A DNA stretch of 20,965 bases from Didymodactylos carnosus (GCA_905250885.1 CAJNOQ010003220.1:1-20965), one strand, 5' to 3'; positions 1-9,786 are shown, numbered from the stretch's first letter. Notes: generated by a model from the letters alone, not told the origin. Program-made: numbers and translations.

Positions 1-119
1 GTACGTTATCGCAGATGTATCTGCCTGCATTAGTGTGTATGCTTATTACCGTACGCTTATGATTGGCGTGTCCATGTTATGGCGCCGGCCATCTTGTCTA
101 TGTCCATAAGCATAAAATG

Positions 120-127
120 TTTTTAGA
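120..127. repeat. Left target-site duplication of the MULE element
   Basis: TTTTTAGA lies immediately before the terminal GGAGCAGG and is identical to the octamer directly after the right terminus at 7109-7116. Confidence 0.8.
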
Positions 128-178
128 GGAGCAGGCCGAAAAAAAGAAAAAAAAGAAAAAAGAAGCTTTTTCTATTGG
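128..178 (+). repeat. Left terminal inverted repeat of the MULE element
   Basis: This begins GGAGCAGGCCG, continues as a G/A-rich tract and ends near CTATTGG. It pairs with the reverse complement of 7048-7108, with some length variation in the A-rich tract. Confidence 0.8.
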
Positions 179-298
179 ACACAAACTAGCCACCCAAAAA
201 ATATCCATGCAATAACAACAAACTTCAAAGAGCGTCTGCCATAATCCTGTCATAATCGTTTAGGATATTGTAACCAATGGGAGAACAGCCAACCAACA

Positions 299-574
299 GC
301 CAATGCATCTAAAAAAAGAGATCATTTTTGCGGAACTTTTCTAGTACATATTACAGCTGATATCAAGACCTATTAGAATCAGGTTCTGAAAATGGCCCCT
401 TAATGTCGTTTACTTATATAAGATCGATTTTTTGAAAAAGACTGATATCTCACTAACGGCTTCTGGTCAGAGAACACTGAATATATATTCTAAAAGGTCT
501 TGATATCAGCTATAATATGTACTAGAAAAAGTTCCGCAAAAATGAGTCTCTTTTGTTAATTTCAAGTGCATTGG
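299..574. repeat. Snap-back (palindromic) repeat near the left end of the MULE
   Basis: The left arm (about 299-377) and right arm (about 488-574) are inverted copies. Shared words include AAAAGAGA, CATTTTTGCGGAAC, TCTAGTACATATTA and GCTGATATCAAGACC, with small indels. The outermost shared word is CCAATGCA (300-307) against TGCATTGG (567-574). The spacer is about 110 bp with no coding content. It looks like a MITE-type hairpin, but no convincing target duplication was seen. Confidence 0.75.
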
Positions 575-576
575 TG

Positions 577-1140
577 AATACCCAACTGGCTTCTGATTGT
601 ATGAGTCATCGTCGTGTGTCTACGTACTAGATAACAAAATCAAAGGGTCCCAGTAAAGTCGACTTTTCTCAGCAAGGAAAAAAACGGCCCTGTAACTTTT
701 TTCCTAGCCTTATGATGAATAAAATGAAGTAAAAATATCGGCTTAATATTCAAGCTAGCGAGACTTGAAGCTTTTGCAACACACTCTAGTCGATTGCTTC
801 AAACGGTTGTTCAGGCCAAAAAATCTAACTTCCTAGCATCTCTTAACAGTCTCACATAATTTTCAAATTCATATTGTTAGATGCAGTTTTACACGCTGTA
901 TTCGAAAAAAGCCTTTCGAGCTTGTAAAACAATAGGAAAGATCCAAAACGCGAATTTCTTTGAAAATGACGCGTATTTTGCTTAGTATGCAAAAAAACGA
1001 GTTTTCTCGATCTTTTAAGCCTAGGAAGGGGGTTTTAATTTTTCTCATATATACAGTTTTGTAGAGCTCTATCGAACCATATATAAACGAAGCGAAAAAA
1101 ATTTGCTCGACTTTTGAATTAGATGCACCTTAAATCGGGG
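577..1140. other. Non-coding stretch inside the MULE, no recognised feature
   Basis: AT-rich sequence upstream of the transposase with no convincing ORF, RNA gene or repeat. A promoter could lie here or further downstream, but no element stands out. Confidence 0.5.
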
Positions 1141-1890
1141 TGCTTTGCTCTTTACGAAAACTCCTTCGTTAAGCGACTTCATAAAAAAGATTTTCTTCCT
1201 CATCCGAAAAAGGAGTTAATTACTTACCTGCATTGACGAACACCTATTCGCAACAGGACATTGTAATCGTTTCTTACAAGGCAAATAAGTTTTCTTTGTG
1301 CGATAGAGTGTTCGCTAAGTGACTTCGCAAATAGGTTTTTTTTGTTGTTGTTTTTTTATAAGCAAAGACCTGTTCGTAAATACACGGGTTCGTTATACGA
1401 AGACCCCTTCGCAAATAGACTTCTCTTATCGGTCAAGCAAGTACAAAAGAATTGAGGTTTACTTGACGAAGACCGCTTCGCAACTTGATATGTTTTCTTT
1501 GAACTTTTATACTAGAAAATAAAGGGTTTTTATTACCGAGCAGTTCTTTGCAAATAGTCTTCGTAAATAGAAAATTATTTTTTATCATTCGTCGAGTCAA
1601 TAACAGTTTCAGTTTACAACATACCTTTTCGTAAATGGTTACCTTCTATTACCGAAGACCTGGTGGTTAAAAGAGACAATTCTCATTTACGAAGGGGCCT
1701 TCGCAAACGATAGGTGCCCGTTGATGAACACGTTTTCGCAAAGGAAGCCTCTATCCTGTCAAATAGCGTATACCAAGCAGATGAATATCTGGTTTGCGAA
1801 AACCCCTTCGTAAATGAGAATTGTCTCTTAATCACCAGGTCTGCGGTAATAGAAGGTAACCATTTACGAAAAGGTGTGTTGTAAACTGGA
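1141..1890. repeat. TTCG/CGAA-word repeat region
   Basis: The stretch is dense in variants of CTTCGCAAA, TTCGTAAAT, TTAGCGAA and TACCGAAGAC in both orientations, separated by about 15-40 bp. The short reading frame at 1319-1522 is built of these words and resembles no protein family. The same vocabulary recurs at about 2335-2450 and 4255-5340, which points to one repeat family. It contains the strong palindrome at 1610-1888. Confidence 0.65.
1610..1888. repeat. Large palindrome within the TTCG-word region
   Basis: Arm 1610-1707 and arm 1793-1888 are inverted copies about 97 bp long with only a few differences. Both hold the same ordered words: CAGTTTACAACA, CCTTTTCGTAAATGGTTACC, TTCTATTACCG, GACCTGGTG, AGAGACAATTCTCATTTACG and AAGGGG. 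The spacer is 85 bp. Confidence 0.9.
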
Positions 1891-1924
1891 ATTGTGAGAG
1901 ATGTCAGAGTTATTGCAATCCAGC

Positions 1925-2230
1925 TATTCTACAGAATTCTATAGAATTCTACGCTAGTACATATACATTTATCACTAACCAAGTTTGAGTCAAGCGGAAA
2001 TGTATAGACTTCTATAGAATTCTGTACATTTCCTAGATTTCTGTTTTGAGAATAACTCGGACTTATCATGTTTCAGCTGTGGAAAAGTTGTTGTATAATT
2101 CATAGGGAAAATGTAGAATTCTATGGAATTCTGCAGAATGTCTGAAATGTAGGAATTCTGCCATTGCTGGGAATTGTTATTGATTCTGAGGAATCCAAAC
2201 AGTAATATATGAATTCTCTAGAGAAATATA
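1925..2230. repeat. Island of AGAATTCT palindromic words
   Basis: Perfect AGAATTCT occurs at 1933-1940, 1943-1950, 2016-2023 and 2115-2122, several of them inside longer TATAGAATTCTA-like contexts. Degenerate copies such as GGAATTCTG and TGAATTCTC continue to about 2220. The word is self-complementary. There is no coding content. Confidence 0.6.
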
Positions 2231-3660
2231 TGAAATGCACATTTTAACTCTAAATATTTTGTATTCAAAATACTGTATTGATTGAGTAGGTAAAAACAGC
2301 AGGACTGTCAGACAAATCACAAATAAGCCATTTTCTTTGGCTTAACGAACTCCTCTTCGACAATAGACTTCGTAAAATGGTCTTTTTTTTGTAAACATAG
2401 AGGGGTTTAGTAAATAGGAACTTATTTTACAATCGGAAATGGACTTTTAGATATGGCTAAATTTGTAAAATGTCGTGAAGTTTTGAACATTATTCGTTCA
2501 AATTCGTACTCAAAATTGCCACAATTACCACCAGATATTAAAACTAACACGATTTACGTTTTGCAACTGAACGACAATACTAAAGGTATGAAAGTTGTCA
2601 GGCTCATTTCTAAAACCACGGTAATGTATGTGTTTTTCGTCTATAGATGACTGGAAATGCGATAAGTTCAAGTGGACGTACTACGGCGAATCTCGTCCAA
2701 GTCAAGCTAAAATCCAAAAATTTGAAAGTCATTATATGGTATCGGAAGACGAATCAAACAGATTGCTTCCTTTACAGCAAAAGTTTCGAAAAAAAGTTTT
2801 TATTTCATGTGATAACCCATTAGTTGTAGTAGTTCATTATATAGGTAAGTAAAAACGCTGTTGAACTAATAATTAGCATTGAGCGTTGCTCTGTATTTTA
2901 TAGGTGATCTAACAAAAGCCATTCTTCGTGACACACCAGTAACTCCAAAGTCAATCGTACGTTTAATTGATCAACGTGTAAAATATCAAGAACCATCAAC
3001 AGTTTATCGTGAACTAATCTCATCAGCAGTGGGTGTTTCCACAGTGAAAAATCCACGACAAGTACGTTACCGTCGGGAAATAGAATTACAGAAACTTCAC
3101 TTAACAAGTGATGAAATATATTCCTGTTATCAAATCGGAGTCAACGATAATAATTTTCTACAAAAGATGATTTTACTGCCTCGTCTTGTCCTTATTTGTG
3201 CACATCGGGAAGCAATTAAATTATTCAACAATTTATTAAAAATAACAACAACACCCTAGCTGTTATCATACGATACCACTTTCAATATAACGGATAGCTA
3301 CATTAGTTCTTTAGTCTTTCGTCACAACGCATTTCATGAATATCCATCGATTGTATTATGTTATATTATTCACGAGAGCAAACAACAGCAATGCCACATT
3401 GAACTTGTTCGATTCATTAAAGATCAATGTCCGGAATTAGATAAAAAATCGATAATTGTGACAGATAATGAGAAGGCTTTTAAGAACTGTTTTGCAAGTG
3501 AATTTCCAAACATGATCCAGTTAAGGTGTTGGAATCATCTTTTCAAGAACATATTTCGACGTACCACAAAGTACCTAAAATCAAATAAGACTAATGAACC
3601 ACAGACAGCCTCATCCGGTAAGAATATACATACACATATTTCTGAGTTATTTTTCAGACG

Positions 3661-3778
3661 TGCGCGATTACAATTACAAAATGTAAAGTTCAGACATTAA
3701 AGTTCATAATTCTAGAATTCTTAATTCTACAGGTAATAGCAATGTCTGAACTTTACATTTTGTAATTGTAATCGCGCA
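3661..3778. repeat. Perfect 38-bp palindrome inside transposase intron 3
   Basis: 3661-3698 and 3741-3778 are exact inverted copies over 38 bp, starting TGCGCGATTACAATTAC. The loop is 42 bp and contains ATTCTAGAAT. It lies in the 203-bp intron 3618-3820, while the other small introns here are about 55-70 bp. The intron is therefore explained as a normal one carrying a MITE-like insertion. The reading frame at 3458-3700 runs into this element, so its last residues are not protein. Confidence 0.9.
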
Positions 3779-4254
3779 GCCCTCTTATTTTTTATCTCAA
3801 TTCTTTTTTTCCATATTTAGGTGAGAACTTACAACCGACGACAACAACTGATAAACCCCCAGTTGAAAATGACGAAGAATTAATGACTGATGATATGGTG
3901 TTCTACATGATGAACGAAAACTTGAATGATGAACATGATTATTGTAAACCAATGGTAAATGACGTCGAATTTGATATAATCATATCCATTCCAGAATCCA
4001 AAAAGCAAATGGCCCGTCGATATGTCAATGATTTAAAATTTTTATTATCTCAGAATTCATCTATTGAATTTGAAATTGAATTATCAACTTTGTTAAAAAC
4101 TTGGACAGATGATTTTATTGAATACTTCAATAAGTATATTTATCCAGATATTAACGAATTAGGTAAGCCTTGATTTCCTGACATTAATTCACATAAAATT
4201 CTTTGGGTTTTGACTCCGATTTCATCCTTTTTTCAGCTCAACTCACTTAATAGT

Positions 4255-5340
4255 CTCCCATTTGCGAACACCTCATCGTAAAACTGTCAGCTGTTCTATC
4301 TTTTAAATTAGGTTTCCTATTAGCGAAATCTCTTTACCAAGTAGTCTTAGTAAAGAAGTTATTCGTCCTTGTTTGTAACCCAAATATTCCTTTACAAAGT
4401 TGATTTACGAAAGCGTGTTTGGAAAAAGAAAAAAAGATTGATTTGCCTTATTTACCCAAAAAACTTTTCTGTTTGCAAATGGCTTCCCTTTCTTGGTAAA
4501 AAAAGGTACTCAGTTAGCGAATAAGCTTTGATTAAGAACCACGTCCCTTGTTTTTGGATTAAAAAATTCCATCATAAAGTTACTTTACCAAGAGGTGTTC
4601 GTAAAAGGCTCACTCCTTTTTTTTTTGAATGAAAACAAACTCTGTTTGCGAAGCGTATTACCGAACACCCCTTCGCTAAAGGATAACATTCAATTTCACG
4701 TATAACTCTAGAGAAAAATTTTGACCCTTTGTGAGAGGAACTATGATTAACGAAGACGTGTTCTAAGAGTCTTCGTTAAGGTCAAATTGAATGTTATCTT
4801 TTAGCGAAGGGGTGTTCGGTAATACGCTTCGCAAACAGAGTTTGTTTTCATTCAAAAAACCGGAGTGAGCCTTTTACGAACACCTCTTGGTAAAGTAACT
4901 TTATGATGGAATTTTTTAATCCAAAAACAAGGGACGTGGTTCTTAACCAAAGCTTATTCGCTAACAGAATACCTTTTTTTACCAAGAAAGGGAAGCCATT
5001 TGCAAACAGAAAATTTTTCTGGGTAAATAAGGCAAATCAATCTTTTTTAAGATCAAAACGGGATTATCTTTACAAAAACCCGTAACGAATAGTATTACTC
5101 TAGGTAGTTACTCTTTTCCACTTTTGAGTTAAGCCATGACTTTCTCTTTCCGATGTCTGTTATCGAAGTCGCTCAAAACCAAGTGCTTTGGATGGAAAAT
5201 AAATTTTCTTTAGCGAGCTTTCGTTTGCGATCAGGTATTTGTTAAGGCAGTAGAGTCCTCATTTTTGTTTTTTTTACTTTATTTGCGAAGTCGCTTTGCA
5301 AAGGTGTGTTGACAAGAAAAAATTCATTTATTTTCTTTTA
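4255..5340. repeat. TTCG/CGAA-word repeat inserted in transposase intron 4
   Basis: The 1209-bp intron 4163-5371 is filled with the vocabulary seen at 1141-1890: GTTCGCTAA, CTTCGCAAA, TTTACGAA, TACCGAACACC and TTGGTAAA. The core 4431-5048 is one large palindrome, and the flanks on both sides (4255-4430 and 5085-5340) carry further scattered words. The short reading frame at 4903-5085 lies entirely in the right arm and is not a gene. Confidence 0.7.
4431..5048. repeat. Very large palindrome with about 270-bp arms
   Basis: Arm 4431-4699 and arm 4781-5048 are inverted copies with few differences. Matched words include GATTTGCCTTATTTACCC, GTTTGCAAATGGCTTCCC, ACCACGTCCCTTGTTTTTGG, CATCATAAAGTTACTTTACC, GTGTTCG and ACCCCTTCGCTAAA. 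The 81-bp spacer ends in its own 11-bp perfect inverted repeat (TTAACGAAGAC 4747-4757 with GTCTTCGTTAA 4769-4779). It sits wholly inside an intron. Confidence 0.9.
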
Positions 5341-6553
5341 TTGTGTTGAAAATCGTTCTTTTTGGTTTTAGGCATTTGGACAGTTAAAGAAAAAAATATT
5401 GAACATTTATTTAATGATTCTATTACGAGTAATATGATTGAAGGTGTAAACTTTGTATACAAGAGTGTTACTGAATGGAAGATGATAACTTTGGATCGAG
5501 CTGTGATAATCTTCAATTATTTACAAGGTTACTATATTAATGAAGTTCAACGTGGTTATTGTGGTCTCGGTAAGAAAAATCTCTACTGATCTTCTGATGA
5601 AATCCTGCGTCTATTTTTTTTATTTTGCAGGCGGGTATACACTAAAAGAAGAATACGCGAAGTTAAAAATGGACAAATCATTATTGGTTTTACTTCAAAG
5701 TTATGATCCACATGAAATTGTGCAGCAAGTTAAACAATTGGAGCTAGATTTTAAATCTCCCGATGGATCAGATAGTGGCAATCTTAATAAAACACCATCG
5801 AGACCGAAGCCATTATCACAACAAGAACTTGCTTTACAGTTAGTCAATAGTGAACGGGTAAAGTTCATAGAGAACTTAGGTATGTTTCAAGCTTGCATTT
5901 AATCTCTAATTTACTTAGTACATTTTATGTTCTTTAATAGGGATCTTCACGGTGGAAAATATGTCACGATCTCAAGTACATAACGTTGATATTAAACATT
6001 ATCCAGCATTTAATTGTACATGTGAATTATCCAAGAAAAATAAAAAAATTAACTGTGTTCATATATTAGCTGTTAAACGTAAAATGAATATATCTCTGAC
6101 AACAGTTCAAGTGAAACAGAACTGTGGGCTGCTGAGAAAAGCTCGGAATAAAGAAGCTGGAATTGGAATAACTGGACGAAAAAAGCCAAACGAATGGGAT
6201 AAAGAAAAGGTAATCTAAAAGGTGACATTCCTATCTTCCAGTCTTTTTTACCTTAATGTTTCTTTTCCTTTTATTAGATGAATGGAACTATAGTTTCAAC
6301 GCACAAAGGGGTGAAGATTTCAGCGAACACCACGCCAAAAGTATATTAAATTTTGAGAAATACCTTTTTTTTCTATTATTTTCGTTATTTGTATTTTTCC
6401 TTTAGCGTGTTCTATCTACATCTGATCCAGACACGATTATTCAGCCAGCTCCTCCACCTAAAGTAAATTGTAAACATTGTAAATTCCTATATAGTATTTC
6501 TTTCTTTGCCTTTTTAGCGATTAGCGATGACTGATATGACGAACACTCAACCA

Positions 6554-6907
6554 GTTTGTGTTTTTTTGCGTTAATTATTCTTATATATAATAAAAGTCAG
6601 CTTTTTTTGCTGAATATTCCTCAAACTGGTATATGATTATTCTACAATTAAGGCTTCTTAACGCCTGGTATAAGCTTGTTAACATTAAATGTTTTCTCTT
6701 TGACGGAGTCGCATGCAAAGAAGTGTTCTTAATGACCTGACCTTCCCACCCTGCGAAAGAGCCGTCTTTCTGTAGTTCGCCTCCTAGAAAACCCCAAAAC
6801 AGAGTTTTCAAATCCTTTTCAATGGTTCTTCATTTGTATGTTAATTTCTGCAACATAGCTACAAGGACCAAGCTGATTCAACTTCTCCAAATGCTTTTGA
6901 TTTTCAG
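6554..6907 (+). other. Putative last intron of the MULE transposase
   Basis: This stretch between the exon ending at 6553 and the proposed last exon at 6908 has a weak donor (GTTTGT) and a clear TTTTCAG acceptor. The minus-strand reading frame at 6581-6811 resembles nothing. If the intron is not used, the transposase ends at the TAA at 6572-6574. Confidence 0.4.
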
Positions 6908-7047
6908 CGCCATCTACCACAGCAAGAGTTTGAACAATTGAAAGCGATTTCTGCAAAACATTCACTTCCTTTCTGTGTGCGACGTGTGAGCAGCCAAATT
7001 AATCAATTCATAGCTTAGAAGTCTATTATTTACTTAAAACGTTTCCG

Positions 7048-7108
7048 CCAATACAAAAACTTTCTTTTTCTTTTTTCTTTTTCTTTTTTCTTTTTTTCGG
7101 CTTGCTCC
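7048..7108 (-). repeat. Right terminal inverted repeat of the MULE element
   Basis: The plus strand reads CCAATAC, then a T/C-rich tract, then CGGCTTGCTCC. It is the inverted partner of 128-178. The right arm is about 10 bp longer because of extra TTTTTC-like units in the pyrimidine tract. Confidence 0.8.
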
Positions 7109-7116
7109 TTTTTAGA
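7109..7116. repeat. Right target-site duplication of the MULE element
   Basis: TTTTTAGA, identical to 120-127, directly abuts the terminal GCTCC. Confidence 0.8.
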
Positions 7117-7203
7117 CGCTAGACTTTTAATCTCTGGGATAATGATTCATCGTTGATACACGCTACACTTTTAACTTTTGCACGGGATAATGAAAGCAGA
7201 ATG
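7116..7203. repeat. Two diverged 44-bp direct copies
   Basis: ACGCTAGACTTTTAATCT...GGGATAATGA starts at 7116, and ACGCTACACTTTTAACTT...GGGATAATGA starts at 7160. This is a 44-bp tandem duplication immediately outside the right end of the MULE. Confidence 0.55.
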
Positions 7204-7587
7204 ACTGCAGATATCAAGTTACTTGATAGAATAATAACCAAAGACTGTTAATGACCCGTTTTTGATCGTTTTTTAGCCGAGATAAGGAGTGATATGAGAA
7301 CAAATGCCTTAATTTCGGCTCTTTGAACCCACTTATAACTTGGATTTTACAGTTATCTTTGAATGGCAATGTACTGAACGATGTAGCAAAGCGGAATGTA
7401 CGCAGATATGAAATATGTCGTGCTCTTATTATCAATAGGAAAATTCGATCTTATCGGTGAGATTTATCCTGTTCAGACCCAAAGAGGACCCATTCAGTTA
7501 CAAAATACACATACAAATTATATAAAAATACCAAAATCTATTCTTTATTAATCACTGACACACATATACAAAGTAGCAAAACGAAAA
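7204..7587. other. Unassigned stretch between the MULE and the hAT transposase
   Basis: No recognised gene. The minus-strand reading frame at 7214-7435 (73 residues) has no familiar motif. On the minus strand a candidate polyadenylation signal AATAAA lies at 7544-7549 and could serve the upstream hAT gene. The left end of the hAT element was looked for here and not found. Confidence 0.4.
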
Positions 7588-7707
7588 TTAAATTGAAAGA
7601 TGCTTTTTATGCGTAAATAAATCGTTATCCGAATGCTTGTTCTGTATGTCTTTGATGACTGGTCCCACCAGTGAAGATATTCTGAGTAGCTCAGTTTGTA
7701 GAGAATT

Positions 7708-9340
7708 TTACGGGCTATTAGCTGCTAGAAGTCCTCGAGCATCAATTGATCTATGTCCTCCTTCATCCATTAGATGGTTGAACGCAGTGACAATAGCCGC
7801 ATAATTATTCTTGATAGCGTCAATGGAAAACCACCTACTGTCCCATCTCGTCTGTGCCCATAGTTTGAGATTTGACATAGTATCTAAGTATGAAAAGAAA
7901 CTAAAAGTGAAAGAATTCATAGAAATTCTTTGAACAGCTTACCAATTTGAAGTGATCGCTGAGCATTACGAAAATATTCATTGGTGACACTTGAGCAAGA
8001 AAAATATTCGTGTATTTTTGATAAGATCGCCATAAATTCGTCAATATAGGACACAACTTTGCAGACGTCGCCGATAACCAGATTAAGACGATGTACGAAG
8101 CAGTGAATATAAATTCCTTTAGGCATATAATTCTGTCGCATTAGAGTCTGAACACCAGCATGCTTGCTCATGACGCTCGCTCTAAGATATGCAAACGTAA
8201 AAATTCTTTCTAGAATATTCTTTTTACAATAAGAGGAACATACCCGTCGTAACATTGAGCGATACAATTGTAAAGTGGGATTTCTAGCTCGTTCAAAAAT
8301 TCGAATAATTTCTCTGACAGCGTCAACGCGTCGAATTGATCAAGTTTAATAAATCCCATAAAATGTTCATGTATTTCGTTCTCGTCATCAACATAACGAA
8401 GAACAACCGACATTTGTTCTTTACCACTAATATCTCTCGATTCATCAGCCATCAGAACGAATAGTTGATTTTTTTTTTGAGAAAATATTTGAATAAAGCG
8501 TCTTTGCTATACATAACGTATTCTTTTCTGCTACTTACCTCGACGGAGATTTTTCGGCGCACTTGATTAGCTAATATTTTTAGAATTTCATTTTGGATGG
8601 TTGGTGATAAATACGTAGCATTTGAGCTTGAGTCGTTCAGGATTGATTTTACTAGTGGATCAGTTGATGATGCCCACTGTAATAATTCGATAAAATTGCC
8701 ACGGTTTCTTGACCGGAAAGTGATGAAGACGACATGTTAGTATCAAGTGTTACGTGCAGTTTTTAAAAAGTACTCACTCTTCATTTTCCATATGTCCTCT
8801 TAAGGCGATCATCTGGCGGGCACAAAATAAAACTGTCGAACAGATTTTCATCAGTTTTTCTCGGTTTTGTTTGATCAGTTCAGTTCTAGATTTATCAATC
8901 AGGTTAACTACACTTGTATTTAATTGTAAACGCTTTTTGTATTCATCGTGGTTTTTTGTTGCTATGATGTGAGGAGTGCTTTTTACGTGTTTATCAAAAC
9001 CACGATCGTTTTCAAGTGCACGTTTCCATCCTTGGAAGCCCGTAATGAAAGCATCGTTTTGAAAGCGTTTTATTTGAATCGATTCACCGAAATGACGACA
9101 ATAATAACAATATGCAGAGTCATTCTTAATGGAATATTCAAGCCATGGACGGTTGTGGTACCATTTTGATTGAAACGAGCGATTCTCTCCATTGGTAGGA
9201 TAAGAAGACAAAACAGGTCGAGCTGGTAAATGTTCAGCAGAGTCGCTGAGATCGCATGATGAATCATTGCAGTTAGTAACCTCTTTACATCCTACTACTG
9301 ACGCTGACGATGACGTCGAAGCCGTTTGAGTTTCATTTGT
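7708..9340 (-). CDS. hAT transposase, ZMYM1-like (TTF zinc finger, DUF4371), C-truncated
   Basis: Read on the minus strand. Exon 1 (about 9340 to 8778) encodes ARPVLSSYP, then NRSFQSKWYHNRPWLEYS and SAYCYYCRHF, the TTF-type zinc finger of ZMYM1-like hAT transposases. Exon 2 (8707-8539) gives ENRGNFIELLQWASSTDP, and exon 3 (8506-8244) gives LMADESRDISGKEQMSVVLR, the DUF4371 start. Exon 4 (8181-7943) gives GIYIHCFVHRLNLVIG. Exon 5 (7883-7708) gives LKLWAQTRWDSRW and ends in TAA. Introns are 70, 32, 62 and 59 bp and phase-compatible. The 32-bp one is suspiciously short and lies next to a run of ten A. No clear start ATG is visible; in-frame sequence reaches an upstream stop near 9362, so a first exon may be missing. 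The hAT C-terminal dimerisation region is absent, so the enzyme is probably inactive. AATAAA at 7544-7549 may be its polyadenylation signal. Confidence 0.8.
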
Positions 9341-9555
9341 GAGGACAATGCATGTGTCCGTAGTTGTTAATTATTCACATTACATTAAGACGACATACAA
9401 CAGAACAAAATTGTTCTTTTTCTCTCCTCTTGAATATTGTTTATCGTAGAGAATATTACAACTAGTTCTTTCCATTGTGTTTACAGAAACAAAAATTGCT
9501 CAAAAAAGCTAACAGTAATATCGTATTATAACGTACAGCAAAATATTTCTGGGGT

Positions 9556-9753
9556 GGGCTGAGCCCCCCCCCCCCGGGGGCGCCCCCCCCCCCCCCGGGG
9601 GGCCGGGCAGGGGGAGGGGGGGCTTGGACGGGGGGGCTGAGGAGGAGTGGGGNGGGGGGTGTGCCCCCCCCCCCCCCCCCCCCGGGGGCCCCCCACCCCA
9701 TCCCCCCCAATAAACCCTAATAAACCCCCCCCAAAAAAATACGGGGGGGGGCC

Positions 9754-9786
<33 letters not shown>

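Larger units (their letters stand above)
2453..7018 (+). pseudogene. MULE transposase (D-D-E, SWIM zinc finger), broken by one stop
   Basis: Cut-and-paste transposase of the enclosing element. It would act in the nucleus on the terminal inverted repeats. Proposed exons are 2453-2585, 2647-2844, 2904-3617, 3821-4162, 5372-5569, 5631-5879, 5941-6209, 6278-6340, 6406-6462, 6518-6553 and 6908-7018. All junctions are GT..AG and phase-compatible, giving about 790 codons. ATG 2453 is the first in-frame Met of the first exon. MULE motifs are YDTTFN (Asp about residue 234), IIVTDNEKAF (Asp about 298) followed by CWNH, and SNMIEGVN (Glu about 486). NEVQRGYCGLG follows. A SWIM finger C-x-C-x10-C-x-H lies at about 637-652. 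One in-frame TAG at 3257-3259 (codon 229) lies just before the first Asp. All other exons stay open, so decay is recent. The last exon is the least certain; otherwise the frame stops at 6574. Introns 3 and 4 are enlarged by palindromic insertions. Confidence 0.85.
128..7108 (+). mobile_element. MULE-type DNA transposon, full length with TIRs and 8-bp TSD
   Basis: Both ends carry the same inverted terminus. GGAGCAGGCCGAAAAAAAG starts at 128, and the reverse complement of the sequence ending at 7108 is GGAGCAAGCCGAAAAAAAG (18 of 19 match). The similarity continues through an A/G-rich stretch to a shared CTATTGG/GTATTGG (to about 178 and from about 7048). TTTTTAGA lies directly outside both ends (120-127 and 7109-7116), a perfect 8-bp target-site duplication. 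The interior holds one multi-exon transposase gene with MULE and SWIM motifs on the plus strand. Target duplications of 8-11 bp and long TIRs are known for Mutator-like elements. The length is 6981 bp. Several palindromic repeats lie inside, two of them in transposase introns. The transposase has an in-frame stop, so this copy is probably not autonomous. Confidence 0.85.

Noticed and set aside
1319..1522. 67-residue plus-strand ORF
   Set aside because: Built of the TTCG-word repeat, with no family resemblance.
2898..3107. 69-residue minus-strand ORF
   Set aside because: Antisense shadow of exon 3 of the MULE transposase.
4903..5085. 60-residue plus-strand ORF
   Set aside because: It lies wholly in one arm of the 4431-5048 palindrome inside an intron.
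7057..7100. TTCTTTTT pyrimidine run as a microsatellite or telomere-like repeat
   Set aside because: It is part of the MULE right terminal inverted repeat, mirrored at 138-165.
8754..9169. Plus-strand ORFs opposite the hAT transposase
   Set aside because: Shadows of the minus-strand TTF zinc-finger exon, which has clear family motifs.
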